From Tabrizicola sp. (GTDB taxonomy: Bacteria > Pseudomonadota > Alphaproteobacteria > Rhodobacterales > Rhodobacteraceae): a stretch of 64,000 nt of DNA. The stretch spans positions 6,127 to 70,126 of the forward strand of contig NZ_JALHQD010000001.1 of NCBI RefSeq assembly GCF_022842145.1, in the 5' to 3' direction. The notes beneath the pieces were generated by a model, which searched no databases, was not told the DNA's origin, and worked only from the letters and a program-made list of their open reading frames with translations. How positions within the stretch are numbered: the stretch's first letter is position 1; the number at the start of each line of letters is the position of its first letter. The position numbers were made by a program, and so were the translations under genes. Below, in pieces: positions 20,149-30,685 of this stretch.

Positions 20149-21042
20149 TTAGACCGCAGCAGCAAATGCCGTGCGGTAATGTTCCATTTGCAGGCGCGTC
20201 GCCAGCACTGCGTTCTTCATCAGAATCGCCACCGTCACCGGGCCGACCCCGCCCGGGACGGGAGTGATCCAGCCCGCCACATCCTTGCAGCTGGCAAAAT
20301 CCGCATCGCCTACCGTCTTGGCGTTTCCGTCAGGATCGACAACGCGGTTGATCCCGATATCGATCAGCGCCGCCCCCGGCTTCAGCATCTCTCCGCGCAC
20401 AAGGCCGGGCTTACCCACCGCCACGAAGACCGCATCCGCCGCACGGGAATGCACCGCGACCTGCCGCGTCATGTGGTGGCAGACCGTCACCGTCGCCCCC
20501 AGCCCCATCATCAGAAAGGCGATGGGCTTGCCCACGATCTCCGAATGTCCGATCACGCAGACGTCCAACCCCTCCATCGTCAGGGGCAGCGTCTTCAGGA
20601 TCTCCACCGCCGCGACCGCCGTACAGGGGCCAAGGGTCAGGTCATTATAGACGATGTTGCCGATGGACGAGGGGTGCATCCCCTCCACGTCCTTCATCGG
20701 ATGCACCGCCTTCTGCAGCGCCTTCACCGGGATATGTGCGGGCAAGGGCCGCTGGATGATGATCCCGTTGACCCGCGGGTCCGCATTCAGGCCCGCAAGG
20801 ACACCCTGCAACTGCTCAAGGCTGATGCTGTCGGGATAATTGCGCGCCTCGAAAGCCACGCCATTGGCTTCCGCCGACTTCTGCTGGTTCCTGACGTACA
20901 GCTCCGCCGCCGCCACATCCCCAACCGAGATCGACACCAGCCGCGGCGCCCAACCAAGGGCGGTCAGCCGCCCCGCCTCCGCCTTCGTGTCGTCACGCAT
21001 CCGGGCCGCGATGGCCTTGCCGTCGATCAGCGTGGCCGTCAT
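20149..21042 (-). CDS. Divergent FolD paralogue lacking the cyclohydrolase lysine
   Basis: The 297-residue protein has the whole FolD fold, including [10 protein letters not shown] and [11 protein letters not shown]. Several active-site positions differ from the neighbouring canonical copy. The lysine four residues after Tyr49 is glutamine (YVRNQ), VQLPLP is IQRPLP, KDVDGFH is KDVEGMH, and PCTPLG is PCTAVA. In characterised FolD enzymes that lysine is needed for cyclohydrolase activity. I infer a protein specialised for the dehydrogenase step or for another role. It is the fourth gene of the fhs operon, separated from the membrane-protein gene by 1 bp and from folD by 13 bp. Confidence 0.9.
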   Translation of the reverse strand: MTATLIDGKAIAARMRDDTKAEAGRLTALGWAPRLVSISVGDVAAAELYVRNQQKSAEANGVAFEARNYPDSISLEQLQGVLAGLNADPRVNGIIIQRPLPAHIPVKALQKAVHPMKDVEGMHPSSIGNIVYNDLTLGPCTAVAAVEILKTLPLTMEGLDVCVIGHSEIVGKPIAFLMMGLGATVTVCHHMTRQVAVHSRAADAVFVAVGKPGLVRGEMLKPGAALIDIGINRVVDPDGNAKTVGDADFASCKDVAGWITPVPGGVGPVTVAILMKNAVLATRLQMEHYRTAFAAAV

Positions 21043-21043
21043 G

Positions 21044-21361
21044 TCATCCCTCGTTCTTGTCGCGCGCCTTATGTGGCGGCGCAGTCTCGTTATCCTTGAG
21101 TGGACGCAGCGTGTGCGCCTCGTAGCGGTAGTAGCGAAGTAGCGCCGTCCAAGGATACTTCAGAACCCAGACGCCCAGCCCCAAGATGCCGACCATGAGC
21201 AAACCGCCACCTCGACTGCCCCCACTAGATGCAAGCGGTCCCAGGACATACATTGCCCCAGCAAGCACGGCGCAGAGAAAGGCAGCCGACAGCACCGCCA
21301 ACCCCAGGGCAAACAGCACCTCAACCAACCGTCCACCGGGCCTGCCGTGGTGAGTCGTCAC
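21044..21361 (-). CDS. Small membrane protein of the C1 operon
   Basis: A 105-residue protein with two hydrophobic segments (about residues 12-40 and 50-70) and a basic, polar C-terminal tail. I chose the GTG at 21361, preceded by a GAGGGG sequence and just 4 bp after the chorismate mutase stop. An ATG at 21409 would overlap that gene by 44 bp. It ends 1 bp before the next folD-like start. The family is not recognised. Confidence 0.65.
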   Translation of the reverse strand: MTTHHGRPGGRLVEVLFALGLAVLSAAFLCAVLAGAMYVLGPLASSGGSRGGGLLMVGILGLGVWVLKYPWTALLRYYRYEAHTLRPLKDNETAPPHKARDKNEG

Positions 21362-21365
21362 CCCC

Positions 21366-21677
21366 TCATCCCTTCCGCAGACTGTCCGGTCCAAGCTTGT
21401 TTTCTTCACGCGCGATGGACCAGTCGATCAGCCGCCGCCACAGCTTTTCCACCAGCTCGGGCGGCAGCCCGTAGGTTTCGGCATGGGCGCGCACGTTCGA
21501 CACCACTTCCTCCACCCTGCTTCCGATCCGAGCCGGCAGATCCACCTCGGCCTTGATCTCCGCCGCGCGGTCGATATAGCCCGCCCGTTCCGCGAACAGC
21601 CGGACGAGGTCTTCGTCCAGCCGGTCGATCTCGGCCCGGATCTCGGCCATCGTGGTGCAATCGGCGGGCTTCAGCAT
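21366..21677 (-). CDS. Chorismate mutase, AroQ class
   Basis: This 103-residue all-helical protein matches the stand-alone AroQ/PchB fold: an N-terminal helix with EIRAEIDRLDEDLVRLFAER, then a middle helix with RVEEVVSNVRAHAETYGL and a C-terminal helix ending in REENK. Such enzymes rearrange chorismate to prephenate, or are isochorismate-pyruvate lyases. The start ATG at 21677 has GGGAG upstream. It lies inside the folate C1 operon between fhs and the membrane-protein gene, an unexpected place for an aromatic-pathway enzyme. Confidence 0.85.
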   Translation of the reverse strand: MLKPADCTTMAEIRAEIDRLDEDLVRLFAERAGYIDRAAEIKAEVDLPARIGSRVEEVVSNVRAHAETYGLPPELVEKLWRRLIDWSIAREENKLGPDSLRKG

Positions 21678-21743
21678 CTTGGTCTCCCTTCGCAAAGGCC
21701 TCCCCGAGATAAGGGGAAGCCCTGCAAAGGGCAATGCGACCGC

Positions 21744-23420
21744 TTAGAACAGCCCTTCGACGTTGCCCTCGTCGTTCAGCCGGATCACTTCGGCCGACGG
21801 CACCTTGGGCAGGCCCGGCATCGTCATGATCTCACCGCAGATCGCTACGATGAAGCCAGCGCCAGCCGAGAGCCGCACTTCGCGGACCGGAACGGTGTGG
21901 CCGGTCGGCGCACCCCGTACGGTCGGGTCGGTGGTGAAGCTGTACTGGGTCTTCGCCACGCAGATCGGCAGGTGGCCGTAGCCAGCCGCTTCCCAGGTCT
22001 TCAGCTGGTCGCGGATCGACTTGTCGGCGATCACCTCGTCAGCGTGGTAGATGCGCTTGGCGATGGTCTCCAGCTTCTGGAACAGCGGCATCGCATCGGG
22101 ATACAGCGGCGCGAAGTTGGCCGCGCCCGATTCCGCCATCTGCACGACCTTGTGCGCCAGTTCCTCGATCCCTTCCGACCCCAAAGCCCAATGCTTGCAC
22201 AGGATCGCCTCGGCACCCTGTTCGGCGACATAGGCCTTCACGGCGGCAATCTCGGCATCGGTGTCGCTGTAGAAATGGTTGATCGCGACGACGACCGGCA
22301 CCCCGAACGACTTCACGTTGCCGATGTGACGGCCGAGGTTCGGGCAGCCCTTCTGCACGGCCTCGACGTTTTCCGCCCCAAGATCGGCCTTCGCCACGCC
22401 GCCGTTCATTTTCATCGCCCGCACCGTGGCGACGATCACCGCGGCGGAAGGCTTCAGCCCCGCCTTGCGGCACTTGATGTCAAAGAACTTCTCGGCGCCA
22501 AGGTCAGCCCCGAAACCGGCTTCGGTCACGACGTACTCGCCCAGCTTCAGCGCGGTCTTGGTCGCGATGACCGAGTTGCAGCCGTGTGCGATATTGGCGA
22601 ACGGCCCGCCGTGCACGAAGGCCGGGTTGTTCTCCAGCGTCTGCACGATATTCGGCTGCATCGCGTCCTTGAGAAGCACCGTCATCGCGCCGTCGGCCTT
22701 GATGTCGCGGGCATAGATCGCCTTTTTCTCGCGGGTATAGGCGACGACGATGTCGCCCAGACGCTTCTGCAGGTCGTCAAGGTCGTTGGACAGGCAGAGG
22801 ATCGCCATGACTTCCGAGGCCACGGTGATGTCGAACCCGGTCTGGCGCGGGAAGCCGTTGGCGACGCCGCCCAGGTTCACCACGATGTCGCGGAGCGCGC
22901 GGTCGTTCATGTCCATGACCCGGCGCCAGACGATCCGGCGCTCGTCGATCTGCAGTTCATTGCCCCAGTAGATGTGGTTGTCGATCATCGCCGACAAAAG
23001 GTTGTGCGCGCTGGTGATCGCGTGGAAGTCGCCGGTGAAGTGAAGGTTCATCTCCTCCATCGGCACGACCTGCGCCATCCCGCCGCCCGCAGCGCCGCCC
23101 TTCATCCCGAAGTTCGGGCCAAGGCTGGCTTCGCGAATGCAGACCACGGCCTTCTTGCCGATGCGGTTCAGACCGTCGCCCAGACCCACCGTGGTCGTCG
23201 TCTTGCCCTCGCCCGCCGGGGTCGGGTTGATCGCGGTCACCAGGACCAGCTTGCCATCGGGACGGCCCGCCAGCGACTTGATGAACTCCTGGCTGACCTT
23301 GGCCTTGTCGTGGCCGTAAGGCAGCAGGTGCTCCGACGGGATGCCCAACTTGGCACCGATCTCCATGATCGGCTTCTTCTTCGCTTCGCGTGCAATCTCG
23401 ATGTCGGTCTTGAAGGCCAT
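21744..23420 (-). CDS. fhs: Formate--tetrahydrofolate ligase
   Basis: The protein has 558 residues, the normal length. The nucleotide-binding motif [14 protein letters not shown] is near residues 67-80. Other family segments include [19 protein letters not shown] and [14 protein letters not shown]-type sequence (here [14 protein letters not shown]). It makes 10-formyl-tetrahydrofolate from formate, ATP and tetrahydrofolate. The start at 23420 ([10 protein letters not shown]) has GGGGAG upstream; the longer frame upstream overlaps the leader. It is the first gene of the operon fhs-aroQ-membrane protein-folD paralogue-folD. Confidence 0.96.
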   Translation of the reverse strand: MAFKTDIEIAREAKKKPIMEIGAKLGIPSEHLLPYGHDKAKVSQEFIKSLAGRPDGKLVLVTAINPTPAGEGKTTTTVGLGDGLNRIGKKAVVCIREASLGPNFGMKGGAAGGGMAQVVPMEEMNLHFTGDFHAITSAHNLLSAMIDNHIYWGNELQIDERRIVWRRVMDMNDRALRDIVVNLGGVANGFPRQTGFDITVASEVMAILCLSNDLDDLQKRLGDIVVAYTREKKAIYARDIKADGAMTVLLKDAMQPNIVQTLENNPAFVHGGPFANIAHGCNSVIATKTALKLGEYVVTEAGFGADLGAEKFFDIKCRKAGLKPSAAVIVATVRAMKMNGGVAKADLGAENVEAVQKGCPNLGRHIGNVKSFGVPVVVAINHFYSDTDAEIAAVKAYVAEQGAEAILCKHWALGSEGIEELAHKVVQMAESGAANFAPLYPDAMPLFQKLETIAKRIYHADEVIADKSIRDQLKTWEAAGYGHLPICVAKTQYSFTTDPTVRGAPTGHTVPVREVRLSAGAGFIVAICGEIMTMPGLPKVPSAEVIRLNDEGNVEGLF

Positions 23421-23448
23421 GTGCGTCTCCCCGATGGGCTTATGTGCG

Positions 23449-23466
23449 GCAAATTGTGCCATTTGC
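23449..23466. promoter_or_regulatory. Inverted repeat upstream of fhs
   Basis: GCAAAT, six bases, then ATTTGC form a perfect inverted repeat 29-46 bp upstream of the fhs start. A related TTTTGCGACC occurs about 40 bp further up, matching ATTTGCGACG at the repeat. It may be an operator or a structure in the leader. The rest of 23421-23591 holds no gene and must contain the fhs promoter. Confidence 0.4.
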
Positions 23467-23591
23467 GACGTGATACCGGTCCGGAGCCACTTGCCGAAGG
23501 TGTTTTGCGACCTAAACACCGCCAAATTCGCCAGCCCGCGTTTCCGATACGAAACCACGGGTCCCGAACGGGAAATTTTCACCAGAATTAA

Positions 23592-24197
23592 CTATTTTTC
23601 CGTAGCGTTGTTCCGACCGGCCCAAGGCTTCTGCGCCGGAACATGCAGGCGCACCACATCGCCCAACCGCAACACCCCCTCGCGCTCCACCCAGGCTGTC
23701 ACGCCCCGCTTGCCCTCTGCCGCCCGCTTGAACCCCTTGCCCTGCCCCGGCAAAGCCTTCTCGATGGTCACGGCAGGCTCCTGGCAGGGCAGGTTCTCCA
23801 TATCGACAACCAGCGTCACCCCGTCCGGCCCCTGCAACCGGCTGGAGGGCGGCAAATGCGTCAGGTCCGTAATTCCTTCCAGCACCAGCGAGGCACCCAC
23901 CCAGGCATAATCCATCGCCGCCAGCCCCATCGTCGCGGCCACCTCCGCCATCTCCTCGGCGCTGACCACGCAAAGCTGCCGCACGTTCCGGATCACCGTG
24001 TTGCGCGGATATTGCTTCAGCACCCGGCTGCATGAGGGCCGGGTTTCCCCCGCATGCACCTCACCCTCGAACCCCGCAAAGCTCAGCGGCATCTCCGACA
24101 CCGGCTGCGAGGTGATCACCAGCTTTTCCACCGGCACCGGCTGGAAGCCCAACCAGACGACGCGGGCGGTGTATTCGGTCGGGACAAGGGCAGGCAT
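23592..24197 (-). CDS. MOSC-domain protein
   Basis: The 201-residue protein resembles the MOSC domain of molybdenum-cofactor sulfurases and YiiM-like proteins. It has a conserved cysteine in PSCSRV (near residue 55) and a C-terminal beta-barrel ending in LRLGDVVRLHVP. MOSC proteins are thought to carry or transfer sulfur to molybdenum cofactor or other acceptors. Its ATG overlaps the stop of the methyltransferase gene (TGATG), so the two are translationally coupled. Confidence 0.8.
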   Translation of the reverse strand: MPALVPTEYTARVVWLGFQPVPVEKLVITSQPVSEMPLSFAGFEGEVHAGETRPSCSRVLKQYPRNTVIRNVRQLCVVSAEEMAEVAATMGLAAMDYAWVGASLVLEGITDLTHLPPSSRLQGPDGVTLVVDMENLPCQEPAVTIEKALPGQGKGFKRAAEGKRGVTAWVEREGVLRLGDVVRLHVPAQKPWAGRNNATEK

Positions 24198-24973
24198 CAG
24201 GAACGCTCCAGAATGAAGAAGACGCGGGTGAAGGGGAACAGGACGCGGCCATCAGGCAATGCCGGGTAGGCAGCGATCAGGGCCGCATCGTAGGCGGCAA
24301 TGTAGGCCTGCGCCTCCTCGGGGGCCATCGCCGCCACAAATGGCCGCATCGCGGTGCTTTCGGTAAAGGCGCGGACCGGGTGGCCCTGGGCTACCGGGTC
24401 CAGCATCTGGATGTAATCCGTCGTCCAGGCCCGCACCTCGCCCATGGGAAGCAGCAGTTCGGCATACTCCCCCGCCTGCAGCACCGAGGGCCGCGCCGGG
24501 AAGCGCCCGGGAAACAGCTGCTCGGCCAGGTCCTGCAACAGGCGGTGCGACGGCGCCTCGCCCTGCCGCGGCATCTGCACCGCCAGCACTCCGCCCCGCG
24601 GAAGCATCCCCGCCAGCCGCGGCATCAGCGCCGCATGGTCCGGCAGCCAGTTCAGCGCGGCGTTGGAGAAGATCAGCGCGGGCGGCACCAGCGGCGTCCA
24701 ACCTGCGATGTCCGCCTCTATCAGCCGGTCATAGCACAGACGCCCGGACGCCTTCCTCAACATCGCAGCGGATGCATCGACCCCGATCAGCCCCCGCCCG
24801 GCAAACCGCGTGGTCAACGCCGCCGCAACGGCCCCGTCGCCGCAGCCCAGGTCCACCACCTCGCCCGGCGGTAGCGCCGCCACCTGCGCCAGAAGGTCCA
24901 GCGCCGGGCGCAGCCTCAGGTCGCGGAACGCTCCGTAGCGGTCGGGGTCCCAGTCGGTCGGGGCTAGAGCCAC
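24197..24973 (-). CDS. tam: Trans-aconitate 2-methyltransferase-like SAM methyltransferase
   Basis: The 258-residue protein begins VALAPTDWDPDRY, matching the Tam family, in which the W-x-P-x-x-Y segment is conserved. The SAM-binding motif is VVDLGCGDGAVA, followed by GVDAS and FSNAALNWLPDH. Tam methylates trans-aconitate, an inhibitor of aconitase. I chose the GTG at 24973, which overlaps the corA stop by 10 bp; upstream codons in this frame belong to corA DNA. It overlaps the MOSC gene at its 3' end. The exact substrate is inferred from family resemblance only. Confidence 0.82.
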   Translation of the reverse strand: MALAPTDWDPDRYGAFRDLRLRPALDLLAQVAALPPGEVVDLGCGDGAVAAALTTRFAGRGLIGVDASAAMLRKASGRLCYDRLIEADIAGWTPLVPPALIFSNAALNWLPDHAALMPRLAGMLPRGGVLAVQMPRQGEAPSHRLLQDLAEQLFPGRFPARPSVLQAGEYAELLLPMGEVRAWTTDYIQMLDPVAQGHPVRAFTESTAMRPFVAAMAPEEAQAYIAAYDAALIAAYPALPDGRVLFPFTRVFFILERS

Positions 24974-25941
24974 TTTTTCCACCGGAACAGCAGGTACGGC
25001 ACCAGCGCCGACATCACCATCAAGCCCAGCGCCATCGGATAGCCCCAGGTCCACTCCAGTTCCGGCATGTGCTTGAAGTTCATCCCGTAGACGCTGGCGA
25101 TCAGCGTCGGGGGCAGGAAGACGAAGGCCACCACCGAGAAAATCTTGATCACGTCCGACTGCCGGATGTTGATCACCCCCAGCGTTGCATCCAGCAGGAA
25201 CCGCACCTTCTCGGCCTGCGCCGCCGCCACCTCGCGCAGGGACCGGACGTCCTGCAACTGCGCCTGCGCGATGGGCAGTTGCCGCGCCTGCAGGCAGGGT
25301 CCGTCCGCCGTCTCGGGGGTAGAGGTCAGGTAGGTCAGAATCCGCAGGATCGTCGCCAGGCTTTCGTTGGCCCGGCCATTCATCGCCTCGGCCCGCCCGA
25401 TCCGCTGCAAGACAGCACCCAGCGTCTCGGCCCGACCCGTGGGGCGGTGCGCGGCGAAGATCGCCTTGGACAGCAGTTCGTGCTGGCGCGCCTCGGCCTC
25501 CAGAATGTCGGCCAGCCGGTCGACGATGGCCTCCAGAAGGCCGATCAGCGCATCAAGCCCGTTCTCCAGCGCCGTATCGTGCCGCGCCGCCCAGTCCGCG
25601 AAATAGCCCAAGGACCGCGGGTGATGGTAATGCACCGTGACCAGCCGGTCGTGCCGCACGGCAAAGGTCACCGGGCCGATCTCGGCCTCGCGGGCTTCGG
25701 GGCTGGCGATGACCTGCGCGGTCAGGAACAGCGCGCCATCCTCACGGTAGATGCGGGACGAGACCTCGATCTCCTGCATGTCCTCGCGCGTGGGGATGTC
25801 CAGCGCCAGCACTGCCTCGACCGCGTCTTCCTCGGCATCCGTCGGCGTCTCAAGGTCGATCCACAGCGACTCGGACAGGTGGCGGTCCGACAGGTCCAGC
25901 TTCTCCAGCCGCGCGCCCCGGGTTGCATATGCCGTGATCAT
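24964..25941 (-). CDS. corA: CorA-family magnesium/divalent cation transporter
   Basis: A 325-residue protein with a long cytoplasmic N-terminal domain and two C-terminal membrane helices. The invariant YGMNF motif lies between the helices near residue 288, and the basic end FRWKKWL is typical. CorA forms pentameric channels for Mg2+ in the inner membrane. It heads an overlapping three-gene group with tam and MOSC. Confidence 0.93.
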   Translation of the reverse strand: MITAYATRGARLEKLDLSDRHLSESLWIDLETPTDAEEDAVEAVLALDIPTREDMQEIEVSSRIYREDGALFLTAQVIASPEAREAEIGPVTFAVRHDRLVTVHYHHPRSLGYFADWAARHDTALENGLDALIGLLEAIVDRLADILEAEARQHELLSKAIFAAHRPTGRAETLGAVLQRIGRAEAMNGRANESLATILRILTYLTSTPETADGPCLQARQLPIAQAQLQDVRSLREVAAAQAEKVRFLLDATLGVINIRQSDVIKIFSVVAFVFLPPTLIASVYGMNFKHMPELEWTWGYPMALGLMVMSALVPYLLFRWKKWL

Positions 25942-25994
25942 CCGCCGTCTCTCCCTGGCCCGGGTGGCAGGTTAGCGGCAGGGGGGGAAAAGCA

Positions 25995-26020
25995 AAAGGC
26001 CCCGACGATGCGGGGCCTTT
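25995..26020 (-). terminator. Rho-independent terminator of ftsH
   Basis: The 10-bp perfect stem AAAGGCCCCG/CGGGGCCTTT has a 6-nt loop and, on the minus strand, continues into TTTTGCTTTT. It lies 7 bp beyond the ftsH stop. It ends the long Tol-Pal-tilS-ftsH run, or at least the ftsH message. Confidence 0.85.
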
Positions 26021-26026
26021 CCTTCT

Positions 26027-27952
<1,926 letters not shown>

Positions 27953-28043
27953 TGCAGGGATCTCCTGAATGCGCCCTCAACCCCCAAGCGGGGCTGAAGC
28001 GGCTTGGACTTAAGATAAACCTTTGGGGCCGGTGTTCAATCCA

Positions 28044-29228
28044 CTAACGGTGAAGTGTGAACGGGCGCTGAAGCCGCAGGGTCCAACCGGCGGAAACCCC
28101 CGCCAGGGGCGCTGCAAGCAGCCGGTCGCCCTCCCAGACGCCGGGAGTGACCAGCAGCACCTCCCGCGGCAGCCCCAAATTGCGCCAGTCGTTGACCTGC
28201 CGCAACCCTTCGGCCCCCAAGGCCCTGACCTCGCCCGCAGGCCCCTCGACCAGCCAGCGCCCGTCCCAGACCTGGCCAACGGCGACAGGGCCACCGACAG
28301 CACGAGCTTCCCGCATAAGCCACCCCCCGCGCGCCCGGCAGCCTGCCAGCGTCGCATCCCGCCCCGCGGTCAGTGCTGCGGCAAGTCGTCCCACTTCGGC
28401 GGCCCGGGGGGGATAGAGGTCACCGGAAAGCCACTGCACCGCCGCCATCACCACCTGGCGCTGCACTTCCCCCGGCTCGGCCCCGACCCCCGCTTCGAAC
28501 CGCAAGGCACCCGCCCGCTCTTCGACCCACTGCCCGGCGGCAGCGACCTGAACCGCCAAGGCCTCCTGCGCCCGCGCGAGGTTTGCCGCGACCTCCGCCA
28601 GCCGTTCCGCGCCAATCCCCAAAGGCGCCAGGGCCGCCAGCGCCCTCCGCGCCTTGATCCGGGTAAAGCGGTCATTCTCGTTGGTGGGATCATCCACCCA
28701 TGGGATCCCCCCGGACTCAAGCCAGTCCCGCAGTTCCTGCCGACCCGCGGCAAGCAGGGGCCGGACGAACTTCAGGCCCGCCTCCTCCCAGCTCGGCCGC
28801 ATCCCTGCCAGACCCGCGATCCCGGCCGACCGCGCTAGGCCCATGAGGACCGTCTCGGCCACATCGTCCCGCGTATGGCCCAAGGCAATCACCCCGACCC
28901 CCCGCACCTCCGCCCAATCCCGGATCAGTTCCATCCGGGCCCGCCGCGCCGCGTCCATCAGGTTGCCGCCGATCGACCCATGCTCCCAGACCCGCACCTC
29001 ATGCCGCACCCCCAAGGCCTGGCACAATGCGCCTACCGCCGACGCCTCCGTCGCACTTTCCGGGCGCAGCCGATGATCCACCGTCACCGCCTCGACCCGC
29101 AAACCCGCGCGAAGACACAAATGCAGAAGGGCGGTGGAATCCCCACCGCCCGAAAGCGCCACGCCAATGGTCTGGTCCGCGGGAAGCGCCGTCCGGATCA
29201 ACCCGAACAGCCGCTCCTCTACTGGCAC
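28044..29228 (-). CDS. tilS: tRNA(Ile)-lysidine synthetase
   Basis: A 394-residue N-type ATP pyrophosphatase with the PP-loop ALSGGGDSTALL near residues 24-35. The segments TVDHRLRPES, GHTRDD and RPLLAAGRQELRDWL follow. It modifies cytidine 34 of tRNA-Ile(CAU) to lysidine, which is essential for AUA decoding. Its start overlaps the stop of cpoB by 10 bp, consistent with the alphaproteobacterial order pal-cpoB-tilS-ftsH. Confidence 0.95.
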   Translation of the reverse strand: MPVEERLFGLIRTALPADQTIGVALSGGGDSTALLHLCLRAGLRVEAVTVDHRLRPESATEASAVGALCQALGVRHEVRVWEHGSIGGNLMDAARRARMELIRDWAEVRGVGVIALGHTRDDVAETVLMGLARSAGIAGLAGMRPSWEEAGLKFVRPLLAAGRQELRDWLESGGIPWVDDPTNENDRFTRIKARRALAALAPLGIGAERLAEVAANLARAQEALAVQVAAAGQWVEERAGALRFEAGVGAEPGEVQRQVVMAAVQWLSGDLYPPRAAEVGRLAAALTAGRDATLAGCRARGGWLMREARAVGGPVAVGQVWDGRWLVEGPAGEVRALGAEGLRQVNDWRNLGLPREVLLVTPGVWEGDRLLAAPLAGVSAGWTLRLQRPFTLHR

Positions 29229-30064
29229 CCGAAGCCCTGCATCGCCACCGTCGCCTGCGTCGCCGCCATGCTGCCGGGAAAGCGCGTACCGACCTCGGCC
29301 AGCGTCACGCAGGCCTCGGGCACCTGACCCAAAGCCCCCAGACCCTCGCCCAGTTTCAGCAGCGCGTCCGCCGCCATCGGCCCGTCCGGCTTGGCCGAGA
29401 ACGCGTCCAGATAGGCCCGCGCCGCACCGGCCGTGTCACCCTGCTTCGTCAAAGCCTCGCCGCGCAGGAAATGCGCCTCGGGGACTAGCGGCCCGCCAGG
29501 ATAGGATTGGGCATAGGTCGCAAAGAGCGTTGCAGCTCCGGGAAAGTCACCCTGACCGAGCACCTCCTTGGCCCGGTCAAAGTCCTGCTGCTCTGCCACC
29601 GCAAGTTCCGCGCCACCAGCGCCACCCGTCGTGCCCGTCGCGGGTGCAGCACCCGCGTCAACGACCGGAGCCGCAGCCCCGCCCGCGTCGCCACCCAGCG
29701 TCGGCGTGGCACCCAGATTGGCCGGATCGCAGCCCTCGGTCACCTCGCACAGGCGGTATTCCATGTCGCCGATCCGGTTCGTCCCGTCCGAGACGACGCG
29801 GTTCAGCTTCAGCTCGACCTCCTCGGTCCGCGCGGTCAGGCGGGCCAGTTCGGCTTCGATGGTGTCCATCCGCGTCAGCGCATCGCCACCCGCCGCGCCC
29901 GACGCAGCCGCCCCGGACGAGACCAGTTCGGCTTTCAACGCGTTGAACTCGGCGGCCAGCGCCCCCAGTTCAGCGCGGATATCGGCAAGTGTCTGCGTCC
30001 GATCCTGGGCATGTCCCAGGACCGGCAGCAGGCACAGCGCAACGGCCAGGCCAAAGCGCAGCAT
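29219..30064 (-). CDS. cpoB: Tol-Pal accessory protein CpoB (YbgF)
   Basis: The 281-residue periplasmic protein has a signal peptide (MLRFGLAVALCLLPVLGHA), then a coiled-coil helix (about 25-95), an Ala/Gly/Thr-rich linker and a C-terminal TPR domain from about residue 155 (EQQDFDRAKEVLGQGDFPGA). CpoB links Tol-Pal to peptidoglycan synthesis during outer-membrane constriction. It starts 4 bp after pal and overlaps tilS. Confidence 0.93.
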   Translation of the reverse strand: MLRFGLAVALCLLPVLGHAQDRTQTLADIRAELGALAAEFNALKAELVSSGAAASGAAGGDALTRMDTIEAELARLTARTEEVELKLNRVVSDGTNRIGDMEYRLCEVTEGCDPANLGATPTLGGDAGGAAAPVVDAGAAPATGTTGGAGGAELAVAEQQDFDRAKEVLGQGDFPGAATLFATYAQSYPGGPLVPEAHFLRGEALTKQGDTAGAARAYLDAFSAKPDGPMAADALLKLGEGLGALGQVPEACVTLAEVGTRFPGSMAATQATVAMQGFGCQ

Positions 30065-30068
30065 CAGG

Positions 30069-30602
30069 TCAGACCCCGGCGCCGGCCGATAGGACCGTCA
30101 CCGCGCGGCGGTTCTTGGCATAGCAGGCCTCTTCCGAGCAGACCTCCAGCGGGCGTTCCTTGCCGTAGCTGATCGTGCGCAGACGCCCTGCGGGGACGCC
30201 CTGGCTGATCAGGAAGTTCTGCACTGCCGCAGCGCGCTTGGCACCGAGGTTAAGGTTGTATTCCCGGGTTCCCTGCTCGTCGGCATGGCCTTCGATGATC
30301 GCGGCATAACCGGGGTTGGTCATCAGCCACTGCGCCTGGCGGGCCAGGACGTCGCGACCTTCGGGCGACAGCGTCGACTGGTCCACCGCGAACAGCACCC
30401 GGTCACCGACCGTCTGGTTGAAGTAGGCGATCGACGTCGGGTTGCTGGGATCGCCCAGACCCGTGGTGTCGATCCCGCCCGCACCTCCGGCCCCACCGGC
30501 ACCACCCGCGCCCGCGCCACCGGCGCCGTAGCGGTCAGGGTTGTTGCAGGCCGCGAGGCCCAGAACGGCGATCAGGAGAAGTGACTTCGCAGCAAGGCTC
30601 AT
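30069..30602 (-). CDS. pal: Peptidoglycan-associated lipoprotein
   Basis: The 177-residue outer-membrane lipoprotein has a lipobox LAAC (Cys19). A Gly/Ala linker follows, then an OmpA-like peptidoglycan-binding domain in the C-terminal 110 residues with GHADEQGTREYNLNLGAKRA. It anchors the outer membrane to peptidoglycan and partners TolB. It lies between tolB and cpoB in the conserved order. Confidence 0.96.
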   Translation of the reverse strand: MSLAAKSLLLIAVLGLAACNNPDRYGAGGAGAGGAGGAGGAGGIDTTGLGDPSNPTSIAYFNQTVGDRVLFAVDQSTLSPEGRDVLARQAQWLMTNPGYAAIIEGHADEQGTREYNLNLGAKRAAAVQNFLISQGVPAGRLRTISYGKERPLEVCSEEACYAKNRRAVTVLSAGAGV

Positions 30603-30652
30603 GGGAGGCTCATCCTTCTTGTTGGCTCGATTGCGGCCAGATTAACAGCTTT

Positions 30653-30677
30653 GCGCCGCCGAGGGAATCGGCGGCGC
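30653..30677. other. Perfect hairpin between tolB and pal
   Basis: GCGCCGCCGA, five bases, then TCGGCGGCGC give a perfect 10-bp stem in the 83 bp between the tolB stop (30686) and the pal start (30602). No T-tract follows on the minus strand. It is more likely an mRNA-processing or stabilising hairpin than a full terminator. It could set the higher level of pal relative to tolB. Confidence 0.55.
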
Positions 30678-30685
30678 GTCACATT

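Noticed and set aside
21483-23591. A long plus-strand open frame of about 700 codons opposite fhs
   Set aside because: It is antisense to the clearly conserved fhs gene and its translation has no recognisable domain; such long antisense frames are expected in GC-rich DNA.
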